A program made the position numbers and the translations under genes. Below, piece by piece: positions 1 to 13,620 of a stretch of 64,000 bases of DNA. Source of the stretch: Tyto alba. Taxonomy: Eukaryota > Chordata > Aves > Strigiformes > Tytonidae. Numbering within the stretch: position 1 is the first letter of the stretch; every line of letters begins with the position of its first letter. The stretch spans positions 4,332,501 to 4,396,500 of the forward strand of contig NW_024881313.1 of assembly GCF_018691265.1 (NCBI RefSeq). The letters run 5' to 3'. The notes under the pieces are model-generated. The model was not told the DNA's origin. It saw only the letters and a list, made by a program, of their open reading frames with translations, and did not search any database.

Positions 1-460
1 TGCAGTAGCAGAAAATCTGGCTGAGCCTTATGCTTTGTGCACAACGGTGCTAGGTAATTCTGTGCTCCTGCTGTTGTATAGCTTGACTTAACCATCTGCA
101 GAAGCACTAGTGATTTAGCATTTGCAGGCCAGCCAGACCTTGATGAAATGTGCAAGCCCATCTCCTTAATACTACTGTGAGATGTATCTCTGAAACTAAT
201 ATCTAATCTATTGACCTTTCTCCACGCGCATACCTACACAATGTTTTATGATACCGTTACAAAAAGCTGGAAGTTATTGAAATACTAAAGATAGAAATCC
301 TCAGTCTGTATTTTCTAAGGTTCCACATTTATATCATGCCCTTTGTTCAGCTCCCTGTGCCACAGCAATTCAATGTCCTCATGCTTAAAATGTTGAGGTC
401 CTGTTAACGGTGTCCTAAAAACATGGGGCTTATGAAGTGATTGCTTACCTATGAATAAAT

Positions 461-580
461 GTGTGCGTGCACATGTAGGTGTGTGTAAATGTATCTACAT
501 ATTTTGTGTGTACACGTGTATGTGTATATACACAAATGTAGTGTATGTGTGCATATATGTAGGTATATCTATGCACACAG
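461..580. repeat. Degenerate TG/TA-rich tract
   Basis: About 120 bases of mainly alternating purine and pyrimidine (GTGTGCGTGC, TGTGTGTACACGTG, GTATGTGTGCATATATG) form an old, interrupted TG/CA microsatellite. Such tracts can adopt Z-DNA and vary in length. Confidence 0.7.
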
Positions 581-1734
581 AATTTCCTACCTAGATGAGA
601 GATAGTATGGTACTCACTGTTTTATATATACGTGTATATATGGGGCACTGAGAGAGAATACAGCCAGGGTAGTATATAAGAATATGATCATGTGAGATCA
701 CACTAGAAACCTTTCTATTTGTTGGCCCGACAAACAAGGAGCTTTACTTCATTCATCAGTGCAAGTTAAGTGGAACACAATGCCCATAGGCTTAATTTGG
801 TGTCTTGAAAACTGGAATAACCTCCTTCAGCTGTGATACACCGTGCCACAACAAAAGCAAATGAAGTCTGTTGCTGTGTTCAGCAAGCCTGGTCTAGACC
901 GTGCCATCGCGCATTGAAGACAGCTGCTGATGTGCAGAAGGGATGAATTTCTGTGTTGTTTTTTTGGTTCCCCCCCCCAATAAATAACGGTGACTTAGTA
1001 GCTGCCTGAACATCAAATGTGTTTTCAGTTCCTGGATTTCTGAAGTAACTTCTTCAGAAACGTCTTTAGATGCTATGAATCCAAGATTTGGAGAGTTTTG
1101 ATCTCTTGAAACTATCTGAGTCTTGGAATTCATACCATTTAAACTGTGGAATCATGTCTTCTCCCTGATAACATTTTAAAATACTCCTGCCGTAAGCTGA
1201 ACAAAGATTTCTGCATAGTATCTGTCAAATGACTGTTCACTCTTAGAATAAGTACCCTTTATTTACCGTTCAAAAAAAGCCAAGAATGAAAAATCACAGG
1301 CTTTGTGTGGTATAGTGGTAAATGACTGAGATTTTTGTGTAAGAACAGGTAGCAAGGTCTGTAGTTAGGTTTGGCTTAGCTGTTGCTGTTACTTTGCGAC
1401 TCTATTTTACCACAAGAGTAATTTGATCAGCTATCAAAATAAAGTGATACAAATAAGAAAAATTCTTAACATGGTAAACCAGTAAGAGAATTAAATTAGG
1501 AGAATAGTAGTAAATATATAATAAAAATAAGATCTGTGCAAGTTGAAGAAACAAAACAAGACCCTAAATCCAGCAGCAGTAACCTTTAGCAGATTGTTAA
1601 AATATAAAGTTCTGTTATTTAAAACAGTAAATGCAGAAGTCCCATGGGGAAATATTGCTGTCAGTGTTACTCTTATGAAAAAAAGATATATGGTTATTAT
1701 GCTCTATAATTTACAGGTTGAGGGTTGTTTTTTT

Positions 1735-1754
1735 TGTGTGTGTGTGTGTGTGTG
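1735..1754. repeat. (TG)10 microsatellite
   Basis: Ten uninterrupted TG units follow a short T run. A T/G-rich stretch without C-rich breaks continues to about 1820 (TTTTGGGTTTGTTTGGGG, then GGGGAGGGTGGTGGTG). Length is likely polymorphic. Confidence 0.9.
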
Positions 1755-4700
1755 TTTTGGGTTTGTTTGGGGTTTTTTCTTTTTTTTGGGGAGGGTGGTG
1801 GTGTTTTGTCTTTTTTTTACAGGGTCTGCTCTACAGCAAGTATCTCTAGTTTTAACTTTAGGAAAGATATTAAAGAAGTCTTACAAATTCTGGATTGATG
1901 GTATGTTCTTGCATGCAACCTTTTCATGCTCACCAGGCTCAGGGGTAGTGTATGCATGTGTATTTATGAAGAGACAGTCCATCAGTCTTATTGACCCTTC
2001 AAGATTAATGTGGACTCCAAAACATAGGGGGGTTGGGGGTGTTTTTGTGCATGTAGCTTGCTGAAAATAGTAATCTTTATGATAGGAAAAGTTCCTACTG
2101 GAACATGTAGAAATGGTTCAGTGTGCCTTATTAAGGTCCCTCAAGCATTTCCATTTGGAGAGCTTCAGTGTTTATCTTTTTTTTCTTTCCAAACAGAACA
2201 AGAGAAGGCTTGTGTTGTGTACCTTTGCCACGTATCTCATGTGAGCACACGGAACTCTGCTCCAGTGGATGGGAGCTGATCTTTTTAGGTAGAAAGTGCT
2301 CCGTTAGACTGAAAGGGAAGCAGCCTGACTATGGTGCAGGCAGAGAAGCTTGTGAGTTACAGGGGAGAGAAAGCAAGGAAGGTGGTGGTAGAGATCTGAA
2401 TGGGAAAGACGTGCTGATATTTGCAAGCAAAGACCCATAATCAAGTCAAAGACATGATGGTTATTTTATGTGTAAAATGCTGGGGATCAACACCAAGGTA
2501 TGACTGAACAAATATCAGTTAATAAACCAATTCAAATATTAAAGCTGAAAGACAGATATGCTTAGGTGTATAATGTTTTCCATTTTACCCAGTGTCTCCA
2601 GTTGGTAGGGGGTCTGTTAGCAAGAACATGAGATGATTTATTTTCTATTGACTTTCTTGTCATGTTCCATGATAGTGGAGAACTAACACTACTATCAGTA
2701 AACTGGAAGGCTTGGATGGAATTGGAGTAAGTGGTAGTTTAGAGGATGTCTCACTGGAAACAGTGTTTGATAGCCGACATGGGTCAAAGACTCTGGAAGC
2801 GCTTTGTTTTTGTTGGCAGCTCTTTTTAGAGGAAATCAGGTAATGATATCAAATAATAGCTTTTATGCAGGAAGGTACTGAAACATCATCAATCAGTGCC
2901 TAGCAGTCTCCTGTTTGAAAGACCAGAGGGTCTAAACTTCAAGCTAGAATGAGCAATGAAAATACTGGAAGAAATATATACAGTATGTGGGTTCAGAAGA
3001 GACATATTGGGATATCGTCAGTGTGTTGATGTTAAGGAGAGGTATGGCGTTGATAGATGTCACTCAAAAAGTTTAAGGAATTAATTTTGTGAAAACTGTT
3101 GCAAAACCAATTTGAAAATTAGATTGTAGAGAAATACATTATTCATAACAAAGTTTACTCCAGTTACCAAAAGATAGATAGACATTAATTAAATATATGC
3201 TCTTCTGTCAGTTGTCATAAAAATCTCTCAACTTAAGAGTCTACGAACTCCAAAGTTATTTCAAAATATCAGGAAGTATCAGGCTTGCCAAGATGCATTA
3301 AAGTGATAAAGACACTTGAAAGAAATTCAGAAGGAAAGATAACCTTCAAGGCAATAAAAAACATGCACATTGGTGTAACTCCAAAAATAGATCGTATGGA
3401 GATAAATATGTATAAGGTCTTTCACAAACCTGTGTGGACATGTGCTTTCGTGGGAGAGCGTTGGTATGTGATCTTTAAGTGAATACTCCAGATTGGTGCG
3501 AAATACGATTTGCCCTTTGTGAGAACTTTTGGTAAACGTACTAGCAGAAAATGAAATGAGAAAGAGGAATTAAGTACTGTCATCTCTTGCACAAAATTTG
3601 CTTTGGTAAAGTAAATGGGTACTTGCTCTCATAATTTCTCTGTATTGTGAAAACGTTTATTTACATATTAATTTGAAAAATACTCCTGGGAAGATAAATA
3701 GGCCATTAGGTGCTTGGGTTTTCTTCTGTTGAGTGAACACAGCATCCTGAACATTTCACTTTCCGTCACTGGTAAAACAACCTCCTGTTGAACTGCTCGA
3801 TTGTTACTTCACTGCATCAATCTATTTCAGACAAAAATAAGCTGTGATAGCCATTTTTTGTTGTGAAATTTAAGTACTAACAGTATGTAGAGCAGCTGAC
3901 TTTGGCCACTTTAGAGTGGCTGGCTTCTTCCTTGGTTTCATCCATCCATTTTCACCTCCTCATGTAGGAAGAAAGATAGAGCGGTGGATATGGACAGAAG
4001 GTTTCTGCTTCCTTTAAGAAGGAGTATTTATTTGGGTGAAATTACAGACTGCTTAGAATTTTGCATTAAATGGTGTGTGGTGTTAGTTGGTTTTAGTATT
4101 TCGCAGCTGGTTAACACTTAAACATTGCCAACGTTGTATTGTAGAACCTGAATCCATTGTTCTGTCTGGTAGTACTACTGAAAACTACCGGTCCTTCTGA
4201 GGAATTACCGTTTACCCTTAAACTACAGTTTCAAAGCTGTGATATTGCTTTGAAGTTCCCTGTTCATATATTATCACGGGGGAAGCTGCCATGCTGTTTG
4301 ACAGGGACTGTGGAGTGAAGGAGTCGGGGTCGGGGGGCTGCTTTTTCTCTAGACACAGTTTTGCACCTCAAATGAACATTCTTTTCCTGATTACTTTTGG
4401 GGCACTTCTTTGAGAGCAATTCATAATAGGCATAAAATTTCAACAGGGGCTATTAAAAATACTGCTTTTATTCTTGCCTGTTAAGTCTCACAATTGAAAC
4501 CCTAAGGAATATTTGGAAAGTGCTGGTCACAATTTTGCAGATAATAGGATCATAAATAAACATCTATATGCAGATAAGGACTTAACAGAAATCCATCCCT
4601 TGAAGTAAAGCATACTCTGCAGCTCTAAATTGCTGGATTTATCTCAGTAACATGCAAAGTACTACAGAATACATGTGCACAACACCCTCTAAATGATTAG

Positions 4701-6512
4701 AGATACCTGTCCTGTTGTAGTGGGGTTTAGGAGTAGAAAGTTGAGGTTTGATTGACTAGATACTGTGGAGGAGGGGGAATCTTGAGAATGTGTTATACTT
4801 GGAGTGATTTTTAAAATCTTTTTTTTTTTCTTTTTTTCCTTGAGGTGATAAGCACCCGCAGTTCCTATTAAGTTTCCCTTTAAGAATCACTCTAACCAAA
4901 ATATGACTTGACTTACACACACACTCCTCCAAAAAAAAAGTTAAAGGTTTGCATAAATTTTAACTCTGTAGTTTGATCATATTAACATGCAGATAAGCAT
5001 AAACTCTCACGTTCATACATGGACAAGTAGGTAGCAAAAAATTGTACCATTTTATTCTCAACTATATACTGAATACAGAGGGGAGAAAAAGGCTGAGTGG
5101 GCAGTGAGAAGCAAGAGTTGATAGAGGTTCATTTGAACCCACTGGAGAAAGATGACTAATGGGAGAAATAAATGTACAGTGCTTTTTTTTTTGGCCAAAT
5201 TTTGTATGGAGAAAGTGGGTAAATTTTGGCTTGTTGCTGATCTGACAAAATGAACACCATGATTATTGATGGCCTATTTAATCAAAATATGGATGAAAAA
5301 TTAATCTGACAAGCACCAATGTGCCAGTTATTTTGTGCAGAAGAAATTAATTGCTCTTAACCAGGGGGAAAAAAAAATTGATGAAGGAAGAGTAGGTCAA
5401 GGTAGCTCTGCCTGACAGTCTCATTTATGCCTAAAGAGAAGAGACAGGGTTTTTTTTTCCTGCATAAAAGCCTCAAAAAGATCATAAAAAGCTAAAGAAG
5501 GTAGAAGACGAAGAGGAGATGGTCTTGGTTTTTTTTACTGTTCTTCCATTTTACTTTAAAACACTGTTAGTTTGTATATAGCTTCTTGTCTGCTGAGAAT
5601 TGAGTCTGTGTTTATGATTTATTTTTTTCTTTTCCTGACAAAACCACCATGTTAAAGACTCAATTTTGGTCACTGAGTGCATGAGTTGATAGTAGGCTTA
5701 TTTGTGAACTCTGGTGGAGACCAATAATGTTTCCAAAAACATGCAGATGGAATTTCAAGGCCATCCTTTTGTTACAGGTATTGCTTAGTGTTTGGTATCT
5801 CAGCAGTGCTTGGTAGTGTAATTGCTGGGGTAACGTAGCAGCCGTAAAAGAGAAGGTGCTCACTTACTGAAAATAAATCAAATGTAGGTTTAACAAGTGC
5901 CTCTGAAAGAAACTTGTGATCTAAATTTGTAGGGAGCTAAGTTAGGCTGCTATAAAATCTGCCTTTGATTGTTCGCTCAAAAGTAATAGCAGAAATTACT
6001 GTTGCTCAGATTCTTTTGCTACATATTTAGAAACTGTTGCATAGCTGAAATTCCAGATATATTTTCCTTGATTTTTTTAAAAATGTATTTTAGATAGAAA
6101 GATAGATAGTATAAAATGACATGTATAAAATATATATTTATGGGTTATGTTTTGGGGTTTTTTTCTTTGTTTTCCTGCTAGCTGATAGATGAGTATATAG
6201 CCAGCCAGCCAGAAATAACTGTACTTTAAGTAGCTAAATCACACAGTTGGTCAAGTTTTCCTTAGCATTATTTGGTGAATATATTTTTGGTATTTTTTTT
6301 TTCACTCTTTGTGTGTGCTTGTTCTGTGCCTGTTATTTCATATACCACCCAAACTTAATCCTATTACTATTTTAAGTATGAATCTTTCCACTTGTGCTAT
6401 CTTGAGAGGAGGAATTTTCTCCTCATTCTGTTTGTCTGAAAGCCAAAAATTTAGCAGCATTTGCCACCCTTTTTGCATGAATATTTCTAAATTTTCCCCC
6501 CATGTTTTTTGG

Positions 6513-6575
6513 TTTTGTTTTTATTGTTGTTGTTGTTGTTTTTGTTTGTTTGCTTTAGTTTGTTTTTTTTTTTTC
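6513..6575. repeat. (TTG)n and T-rich low-complexity tract
   Basis: Consecutive TTG units are followed by TTTG units and a T run. It is low complexity; apparent Cys/Phe-rich peptides read through it are artefacts. Confidence 0.75.
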
Positions 6576-7173
6576 TTTCATTTCCATTAGCAGAGGTGAA
6601 TGGGCAGGAGGTCATATTCGAGTACCTTAGTAATTTCATCACATTATTTTAATACTGTTTACAACTGCAGTGATTATAAAGACCTCTGTAATTTGTAGGC
6701 TGATTTTCCTTTTGTGATTTCACTTGGTTTTGAAATACAGCAACTTCTTGTGTAACACGTCTAAAACAACTATAATTTCTGTATACATTAGATACCTAAT
6801 GTTGAAGCCTGCAATATTTGTTGTAATATTTAGTACTTCTAATGTTTCTCTGTAACATAAATATTTACTTGAAATACCACCTTTAAGTTTAACAATGTAA
6901 GTACAAAATGAATTCTTTCAGGTTCCTTCTTTCATGCCGCAGTGGCACCTGAGCCTTGCAAAATACTACTTTTATTCTCTTGTTTCGGCTCTCTCTTGAG
7001 CAGAGACTGCCAAATAGTTCAAATTCCTCCTCTGTTTGACTGCGTCTGTAAACGTGGTGCAACTGCTCCTAGCTTTCTGCATTCTAGTCCTGGAAGGAAA
7101 TTCCCTCCCTTCCTGCCCTTTCCTGGATACTGTCAGTACATGGATAACTGTAATATTTGAAATACCAAGCAAA

Positions 7174-7196
7174 TCCAGCCCCTGTTAGGGGCTGGA
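7174..7196. repeat. GC-rich 10-bp perfect hairpin
   Basis: TCCAGCCCCT at 7174-7183 is followed by GTT and then its exact reverse complement AGGGGCTGGA at 7187-7196. The stem is 10 bp with a 3-nt loop and pairing stops at both edges. It is too short for a microRNA precursor. No function is known to me. Confidence 0.6.
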
Positions 7197-8844
7197 GTGA
7201 CGGGAGCCGTGATGGTAACTTTCAAGACACAGTTATCCCGTGCCCTTCTTTACTTAGCTGATCTGTGTTTTAAGAGGTAAAACCAGTGAGCCTCTCTCTG
7301 AATCTTGAGAAGATCTGCCTTCCAACTGCAGTTAGTTAACAGCTATTGTAAGTCTGTAGACAGTGACACTGGTGCTAACATCTGCAGTCAGGCAGCGTGT
7401 GGAACCCCGTGTTACAGTAGTTTAGGTACCCTTTGTAGCTTTCTAGTGCGCCGCATTAAAGTGGGAAGAAGTGAAGCATTAAACACGTCTGCCCTTGTGA
7501 TTTAGGGCAAGTTTTGCCCCAAATAAATAAAGCATGCGTGTCTTGGGATAATTCTCCTACTACCAAGAAGCAGCATATTCCCTCCTCGTGTAACACCTCC
7601 TTTATTCGTGTGATGCTCTTTGGAACGGAACCCTGTGGGCTGGCTGGTTGGAGTCTCCCTCTTCAATCCTTTGAAAGCAAGTCGGACCTGGAATCAGAGA
7701 AAATACTCTTTAATACTTCACAGTACACACTTCGCTGTTGTGCTTTCAGTTACTTAGCAAACAGAACACAGTTTCTTGTTCTTCATAGTACGACTTACTT
7801 AACACTCACTGCTTCTGTCCATATGTTCTAAAACTGGGCAGGCTTTGCAAAACCGAATTCTTGCCAGCTTTTTTAATTGTTTCAGTAACCCCATCGTGCC
7901 TGGTTGCTCAATGTCTGTATTGCTAAGAGTTTCCCAACTATGAATTGTTCTTGCAGTCTTTCAAAATGAAGTCTCCACTACTTCTGAAGAGGGAAAAAAT
8001 GGAATTAGAGGTCAAATCAGTCTATTTACTTTCAAGTCACAGCATACACCGGTAACATACTCTGAACATACCTAGAGTGATACTCCACGTGTTTGGGTTT
8101 TATTTTATGTATGGTGGGTTACCCAAGGATTTAAGTAGAAACAGAGTAATGTTCTGATATTTTTCTAATATTCTGATTTTAATATACTGAGAAGTTAGTT
8201 ATTTCTTCTGTTCCACTACAGTTGCTGGGACTATTTTGAGGCATTGATACACTGATCAGAGTGAAGAGAAGCAATTTAAAATCTGAGCTGTCACATCAGT
8301 AGGAGAGTTCCCACTAAAATAGCTCCTCTGGTTTGACCCAATGTGTTTAACATACAGGGGATGAATTTTTTCTTCTGATGAAGTTAGCACAAATTTACTA
8401 GGACAATGTTTTCAGATGTATTACCAAAAATATATATATTTTTTTAATTGCTATTTCTGGTATGCCATGTGTGATCGCAGATTAAATAAATGTTTATTCT
8501 TTAATTTTTAAGATTTTATCCTTTGCTCTGAGATTATCAACAGTATTTTAAGAGAGCATTAGCATTTATTGGATTTTTTTTTTTAAATGGTAAGTCTATT
8601 TACTTGATGTACTTTATTCATACTATTTTCTGAATTCAGAAAAAGTGAATGTCTGTTTCTATACAATATTTTATTCTAAGAATTATGTTTCTAGCTGGTG
8701 AAATCCCCTTCTTGTCCCATAGGAACTGTAAAACTCCTACACTGTATGTAGTTGTCCAACACTGAGTAGTCATTTTGTATGTTTGACATCAACAACTGTT
8801 GGCCGTTTTCATATTATTACAGCTGCTCCAACTTCAGATGCTGA

Positions 8845-8863
8845 TTTTTTTTTTTTTTTTTTT
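8845..8863. repeat. T19 homopolymer
   Basis: Nineteen consecutive T on the + strand. It could be the complement of a retroposon poly(A) tail, but I see no recognisable element attached. Confidence 0.85.
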
Positions 8864-11800
8864 CAAATAACACTCATAGTGAAATATGTTGTCTTTTGAT
8901 TTCAAGGAGTGTCCCTGTGTCCTGGTGAGGGGTGTGTGTAGAAACATATGTTTAACTTCTGTTGTATTCCTTATGTCCTCATCCCCTCAGTTTCTTCTTT
9001 GTTTGACCCTGTGTATGTTAAATAGCAACAAAATTACACAATTACATTACAAATTGCACTACATTATTATTTGCTTGGGTTTTTTTTTAGTATAGGGAAA
9101 GTAAAATTCACAGTAGAAAAGCCGAAGTTTTAGAACTGCTACAGTAGCTATCTTTCTGAGATCAATGTATTTAAGTTGTTAAGGCATTTCCATCCAGTAC
9201 TTGTTCTATGATTTTTTTTTGTAATTTTCTGTCTAACCAAGCTCATTAAAAATACTTGCTAAAAAGCTGTGTTTGAATCTTTAATAGATGAACCTTTCAG
9301 ATGTTTTTTAAAAGATTTGCAGTAACAGCAATCTCTTATGAAGACTGTGGAAAAACATAAAGATTTGTCTTTCATCATGATACGAAAATTCCAGTTATGG
9401 CAAACAACATTGGTAGCTAATTAATGCAAATTTCATAAAAAAAGTGGTGGTAATACTTGAAGTTACTGACTTTCCCAAGTTGATGTTGTGATGGATGGGT
9501 ATTTTTGAGATATACATGGAGCTAAATGTCAATTCCTGTTGATTTTATTGAGTCTTTGGAATTTAATTAGTGTTGTGCCCTTGAAAATGTCCATAATAAA
9601 CACTCCTATTCTGTACATGCTTTGCAAAGGGATGCATGGTAGCACTTATACATGAGATTACCATACCGTGTATAAGAATGGGGCACATTTAATACCAATG
9701 TAGTGATTTCTTTTTAAATTCAGCAACCTTATTCAGGATCTACATTTTGCCATTGTAGATACTAGAATTTGAATAGTTGTAAAATGGTCTGCATTTTTTT
9801 CACAGTACTTGAAGAGGAAAGTCCACTTGATATTAAAATACAGTGTTTCTGGAGAAAACAGACAAGTCTTTCTAGGATTACCTACCAAACAAAGCTTTTA
9901 AGATTACTGCACAGTTGTAATAAATTCAATGTCTGTATTTACATACATGTTTAAGAAGTTAAGCGACTTCCCTGTGGGGGAGATGCAACTGTTAGGTTTG
10001 TTCAGCAGTCATTTCCAGCATTAAGTCTAACCAGCTAGCTTCTCTATATAAATAACATCTTGGTTTTGTCTTTGGAGTTACTGCTGGGAAAAAATGGTTC
10101 TTTTTTGTCAGATCAGAGTGCCTACACAGCTACCCATGTACACCTACCTGAGCACCTAAGGCAGACATGTCCATGTGAGAGGAGGAGGTGGTGTAAATTC
10201 ACAGCTAATATGGTGTGATGGCTTGGAAAAGCTCAAGACTGGGTCTTTTACTTCCATGGGAGTGATCACAGATTCTCTTCCTGAATCAATTAAGACCTTA
10301 AGATTTCCAGATCATTAAGGAAATGCACTGTTGGTATTCTAGTGGCAGAAGCATTCACAGAGCTGTTGTCTGGGACCAAAGTGATTATGGGTGTTATTAT
10401 TTAACTTCACAGTTCTTGATTTCTGGTGTGTTTTATATATCAGAAGAAATAAAGAGCACAGCATTGTATAAAGTCTAGAGGTTTGATGGAACTCACTTGA
10501 ATGTGAATTTGGAATAATTTAAATCTCCAAGGCTTGTAATATGTGACCATTGTTAATCATGCTAGCAAGCTAGCCATCTTTCAGTGTTGACATGATTTAC
10601 AGTATTGGTATTCAGCTTTGCACTATACCAAAGGTAAAGGTGATTTACCAGCTTCTACTTAGGATGTTTCTTCTGATTATGCAAGAAATATTTCATATTC
10701 TATGACAGACCAGGGTGAATCATATTTATCATTAGCAAATATTTCTCTCTCAAGAGGAAGAGGAGACCAATAGTACCAGGAAAGAAACCCTAGCAAACCG
10801 GTGTAAGTGGAAAATGGGATATGAACCAAGATTCAAGGGAAATATTGGTAATTTAGAGATTAATGTGACTCACCATACCCAAATATGGGTTCCTTATCCA
10901 TAAGCCGTATTGGTGCTCGGAATAAGATTAAAGGAGTCTAATAATGAAATTACCCATTTAGCAAGCTGTTTTTCAATATTAAATTACTCTTCCCTTTCTC
11001 TTCACTTCTCCTGAAGGTAAAATTTAAAAAGGTTGAACATTTTAGTTTATGAACAGCTAAATTACCATAGATTACTATTAAGGTTTTATATCAGGCCAAG
11101 ATTCATTTTTACTTGATGTCTAGTGTTTAAGAACAGGAGATGTCTGATGGGGTACCCACTCTTTCTTGAGTGTCTGCCAAATCTTGTATGTCAGCATTCC
11201 CTCTGATCTTTTAATGGGGGTTAAAAGGAGAAAACCAAGATTTTTATTGCAAGTGGAAAGCAGTTTGCAATGGAGAGATTTAGTTTTCTTTTAGTTATTG
11301 TAATGATAGTAGTGCATCAAATACCATTTTATTTTTATAGGAGCTTTCTTCTCTTTCCTTTTAAACAAAACAAAACTGAAATATGGTAGAGAATAGGAAG
11401 AGGGAAACATCAGAATTTTTGTTAGATAATGAAATGCTTGAAAAATATTCTTTGAAGTTTACAAATGAATGTTGGACTGAGCTTCACAGTTGTTTTCAGA
11501 TATCATGAAAGGCAACAGTTTGGCACCTTTTTAAAATACCTTTGTTAGCACTGGGGATGCGTTGTCTGGTATGTGCACCCACAACGGTCACGGGAGCTCT
11601 TTGACTCCTTCAGTGGAATGTGCTGGGAAGCAGTCAGTGAACTGCAATGCAAATCTCCGTGGCTTTTTCCTTTGTGCTTTCTGTTATGGCAAAGTCTTGG
11701 GTAAACTAACGGGACGTGTAGATGTACTTACTGAAAAATTATACTTTCTTTTTCTACAGTACTTAATTGAGACTGTAATCCCTTCAAGGATTTAGCATAT

Positions 11801-12216
11801 TTTTTAATCTCTTAATACAATTTTCCATCCTACAACAGTCTCCTTCTGACTAATATTACTGTTTCATCTGAACTAAATCCTTCAGGTTTGGGTGGTTTTG
11901 GTTGTTTTTTCCCCTGCCTAACTATGGGAATTCAGATCTGTCTTCCATTGTACAATCCTGTCTGTCTTCACTTTCCTTTATAGCTGCCTCAGCTGTAGCA
12001 ATAACAGTGCCACCAGGAAGAAAAGCAGACTGCAAGCGTGCAGCTCTTCCTGGGAGCTATAGAAATCAATGATCTTTTTCTCTGACCAAATGACCTGAAA
12101 TGTGAGAGAGCTAAAGTTGCTTCTGCAAGTGTGTTTTTCTGTGGAATAAAACGGCTATGCTTTGTCAATTCAAAATTTACCTTTTCAGGCAAAAATGTGG
12201 TGGTTTGGGTTTGGTG

Positions 12217-12256
12217 TTTTTTTTTTTTTTTTTGTTTGTTTGTTTGGTTTTTTTTT
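12217..12256. repeat. T17 run followed by (GTTT)n
   Basis: Seventeen T are followed by GTTTGTTTGTTTGG and another T run. It is low-complexity T/G-rich DNA of the kind repeated through the intron on this strand. Confidence 0.8.
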
Positions 12257-13137
12257 GACTACCAGTGAAGAGTGGATGAGAGTTCACTATGTGCTCCTGG
12301 AGAACGGTTAATGCCAGCATCAGAATTTATGCCGAGTTTGTCAAACAGCAGTTGTTGTCAAAATCGCAATTAAAAAAACCCCAACTAAACCTCTGTGTTT
12401 AATGTCAGGAAAGTAATTTAGTCTCCCCTAGGTGGGTGAATGATGGAATCACCCACACATATTTCTTCCACAATTTTTTCTTTTTTCCCTTTGTCTTTTT
12501 TTTTCAGATGAGGTAGGAAAAAAATAACCTGGAAGAGCTATGTTCCCTAAAACTGCATGTGTATGTTCCCCATTCTGGTCCATTTGACCTGAGAATAAGC
12601 ATGACAGGTTTCTGAGAATTTTCCTGAGCCTTTTCCTGTACCTTATTGATCAAGCCACTAACACCATAGAAAACAATTCAGATTATGGCATCTCTGGTTA
12701 AGCAGTTCAAACTATCCTTTCCATTAAATTTGTGTGTTTGAGAGGACTGTAGCCTTCATAAAGAGCATGTTCAAAAATCTGTTGCTACGATCCAGTAATT
12801 GTACTGACGCCCTTGGTGAACCTTGTCAGTTCATGGGGTTTCAATACCCATGCAATAAAATAATTCTGCCTAAATCTCATGACCCTACTTATTCCAGTAA
12901 GTATGACACGGAACTTGTAATACAAAAGAACATGGAATGCTGTTGCTGCTGCTGCCGTTTGATTTCCAAGGGTAGAGGGATGGCAAGAAGATTTAAGTAG
13001 GAAGCAGGCACACTGAATAAAACACTTGAAAATACCTGTGGGGGGCAGCAGTGGCTCAGCTCATTCAAGAATGGGGCCATAATTCCCCTAAAGCCTACAT
13101 TTATGTCTAGCCAGAGTTTACAGAAAACACTTTAATT

Positions 13138-13151
13138 GGGGGGGGGGGGGG
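13138..13151. repeat. G14 homopolymer
   Basis: Fourteen consecutive G after TTTAATT. It is prone to slippage and could form four-stranded structure. Confidence 0.85.
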
Positions 13152-13566
13152 AAGAATGAAGAGCTAGACCAACACTGAGATGTTTTGTGTCTTGGGAAAC
13201 CTTGACTTTTGGGCTCCCTAGATGCTGATCTGTGCTGGCCTGAGCAAACAGGACTTGGGCACTTTTTGCACTTGCTATCCAAGAAGCTGCTGGAATAGTT
13301 GCTGTGATGCCCTTCCTGCAGCTCTGGAGGAGATGGAGTGATTTTATTTTCAACGGCTGTTGGACTGCTTGAAGCTCTCCTGCTGTCAGTGGGCTTGTAT
13401 GTCTTCCTTTGTTGGTAGACGGCTAGGCAAGAGTAATTTGTGTGGATGGAGAAAAAGACAGAAGCTGTGTAAAGTGTGCAGATGATGTAATGTGGGTCAA
13501 ACCCCTGCAGAAAGTAGTGTCAGAGATGTAATGTTGATTTTATGTGCTATAGTTGATTGGTTTGGG

Positions 13567-13620
13567 TTTTTTTGTTTTTGTTTTTTTTTTTTTTTGTGGG
13601 GGGGGGGGTTTTGGGGTGGG
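13567..13620. repeat. T-run/G-run junction with possible G-quadruplex
   Basis: Long T runs are followed by G11 (13598-13608), TTTT, GGGG, T and GGG. The G runs could supply four G tracts for a quadruplex on the + (coding) strand, and hence also in the pre-mRNA. Confidence 0.7.

Noticed and set aside
1543..2064. 173-codon ORF on the + strand
   Set aside because: It starts at a non-ATG codon and reads through a TG microsatellite and T/G-rich DNA, giving a CVCVCV/FFF peptide typical of simple repeats.
12938..12957. Short CTG/TGC repeat as an expandable trinucleotide locus
   Set aside because: Only a few units with interruptions; too short to be notable.
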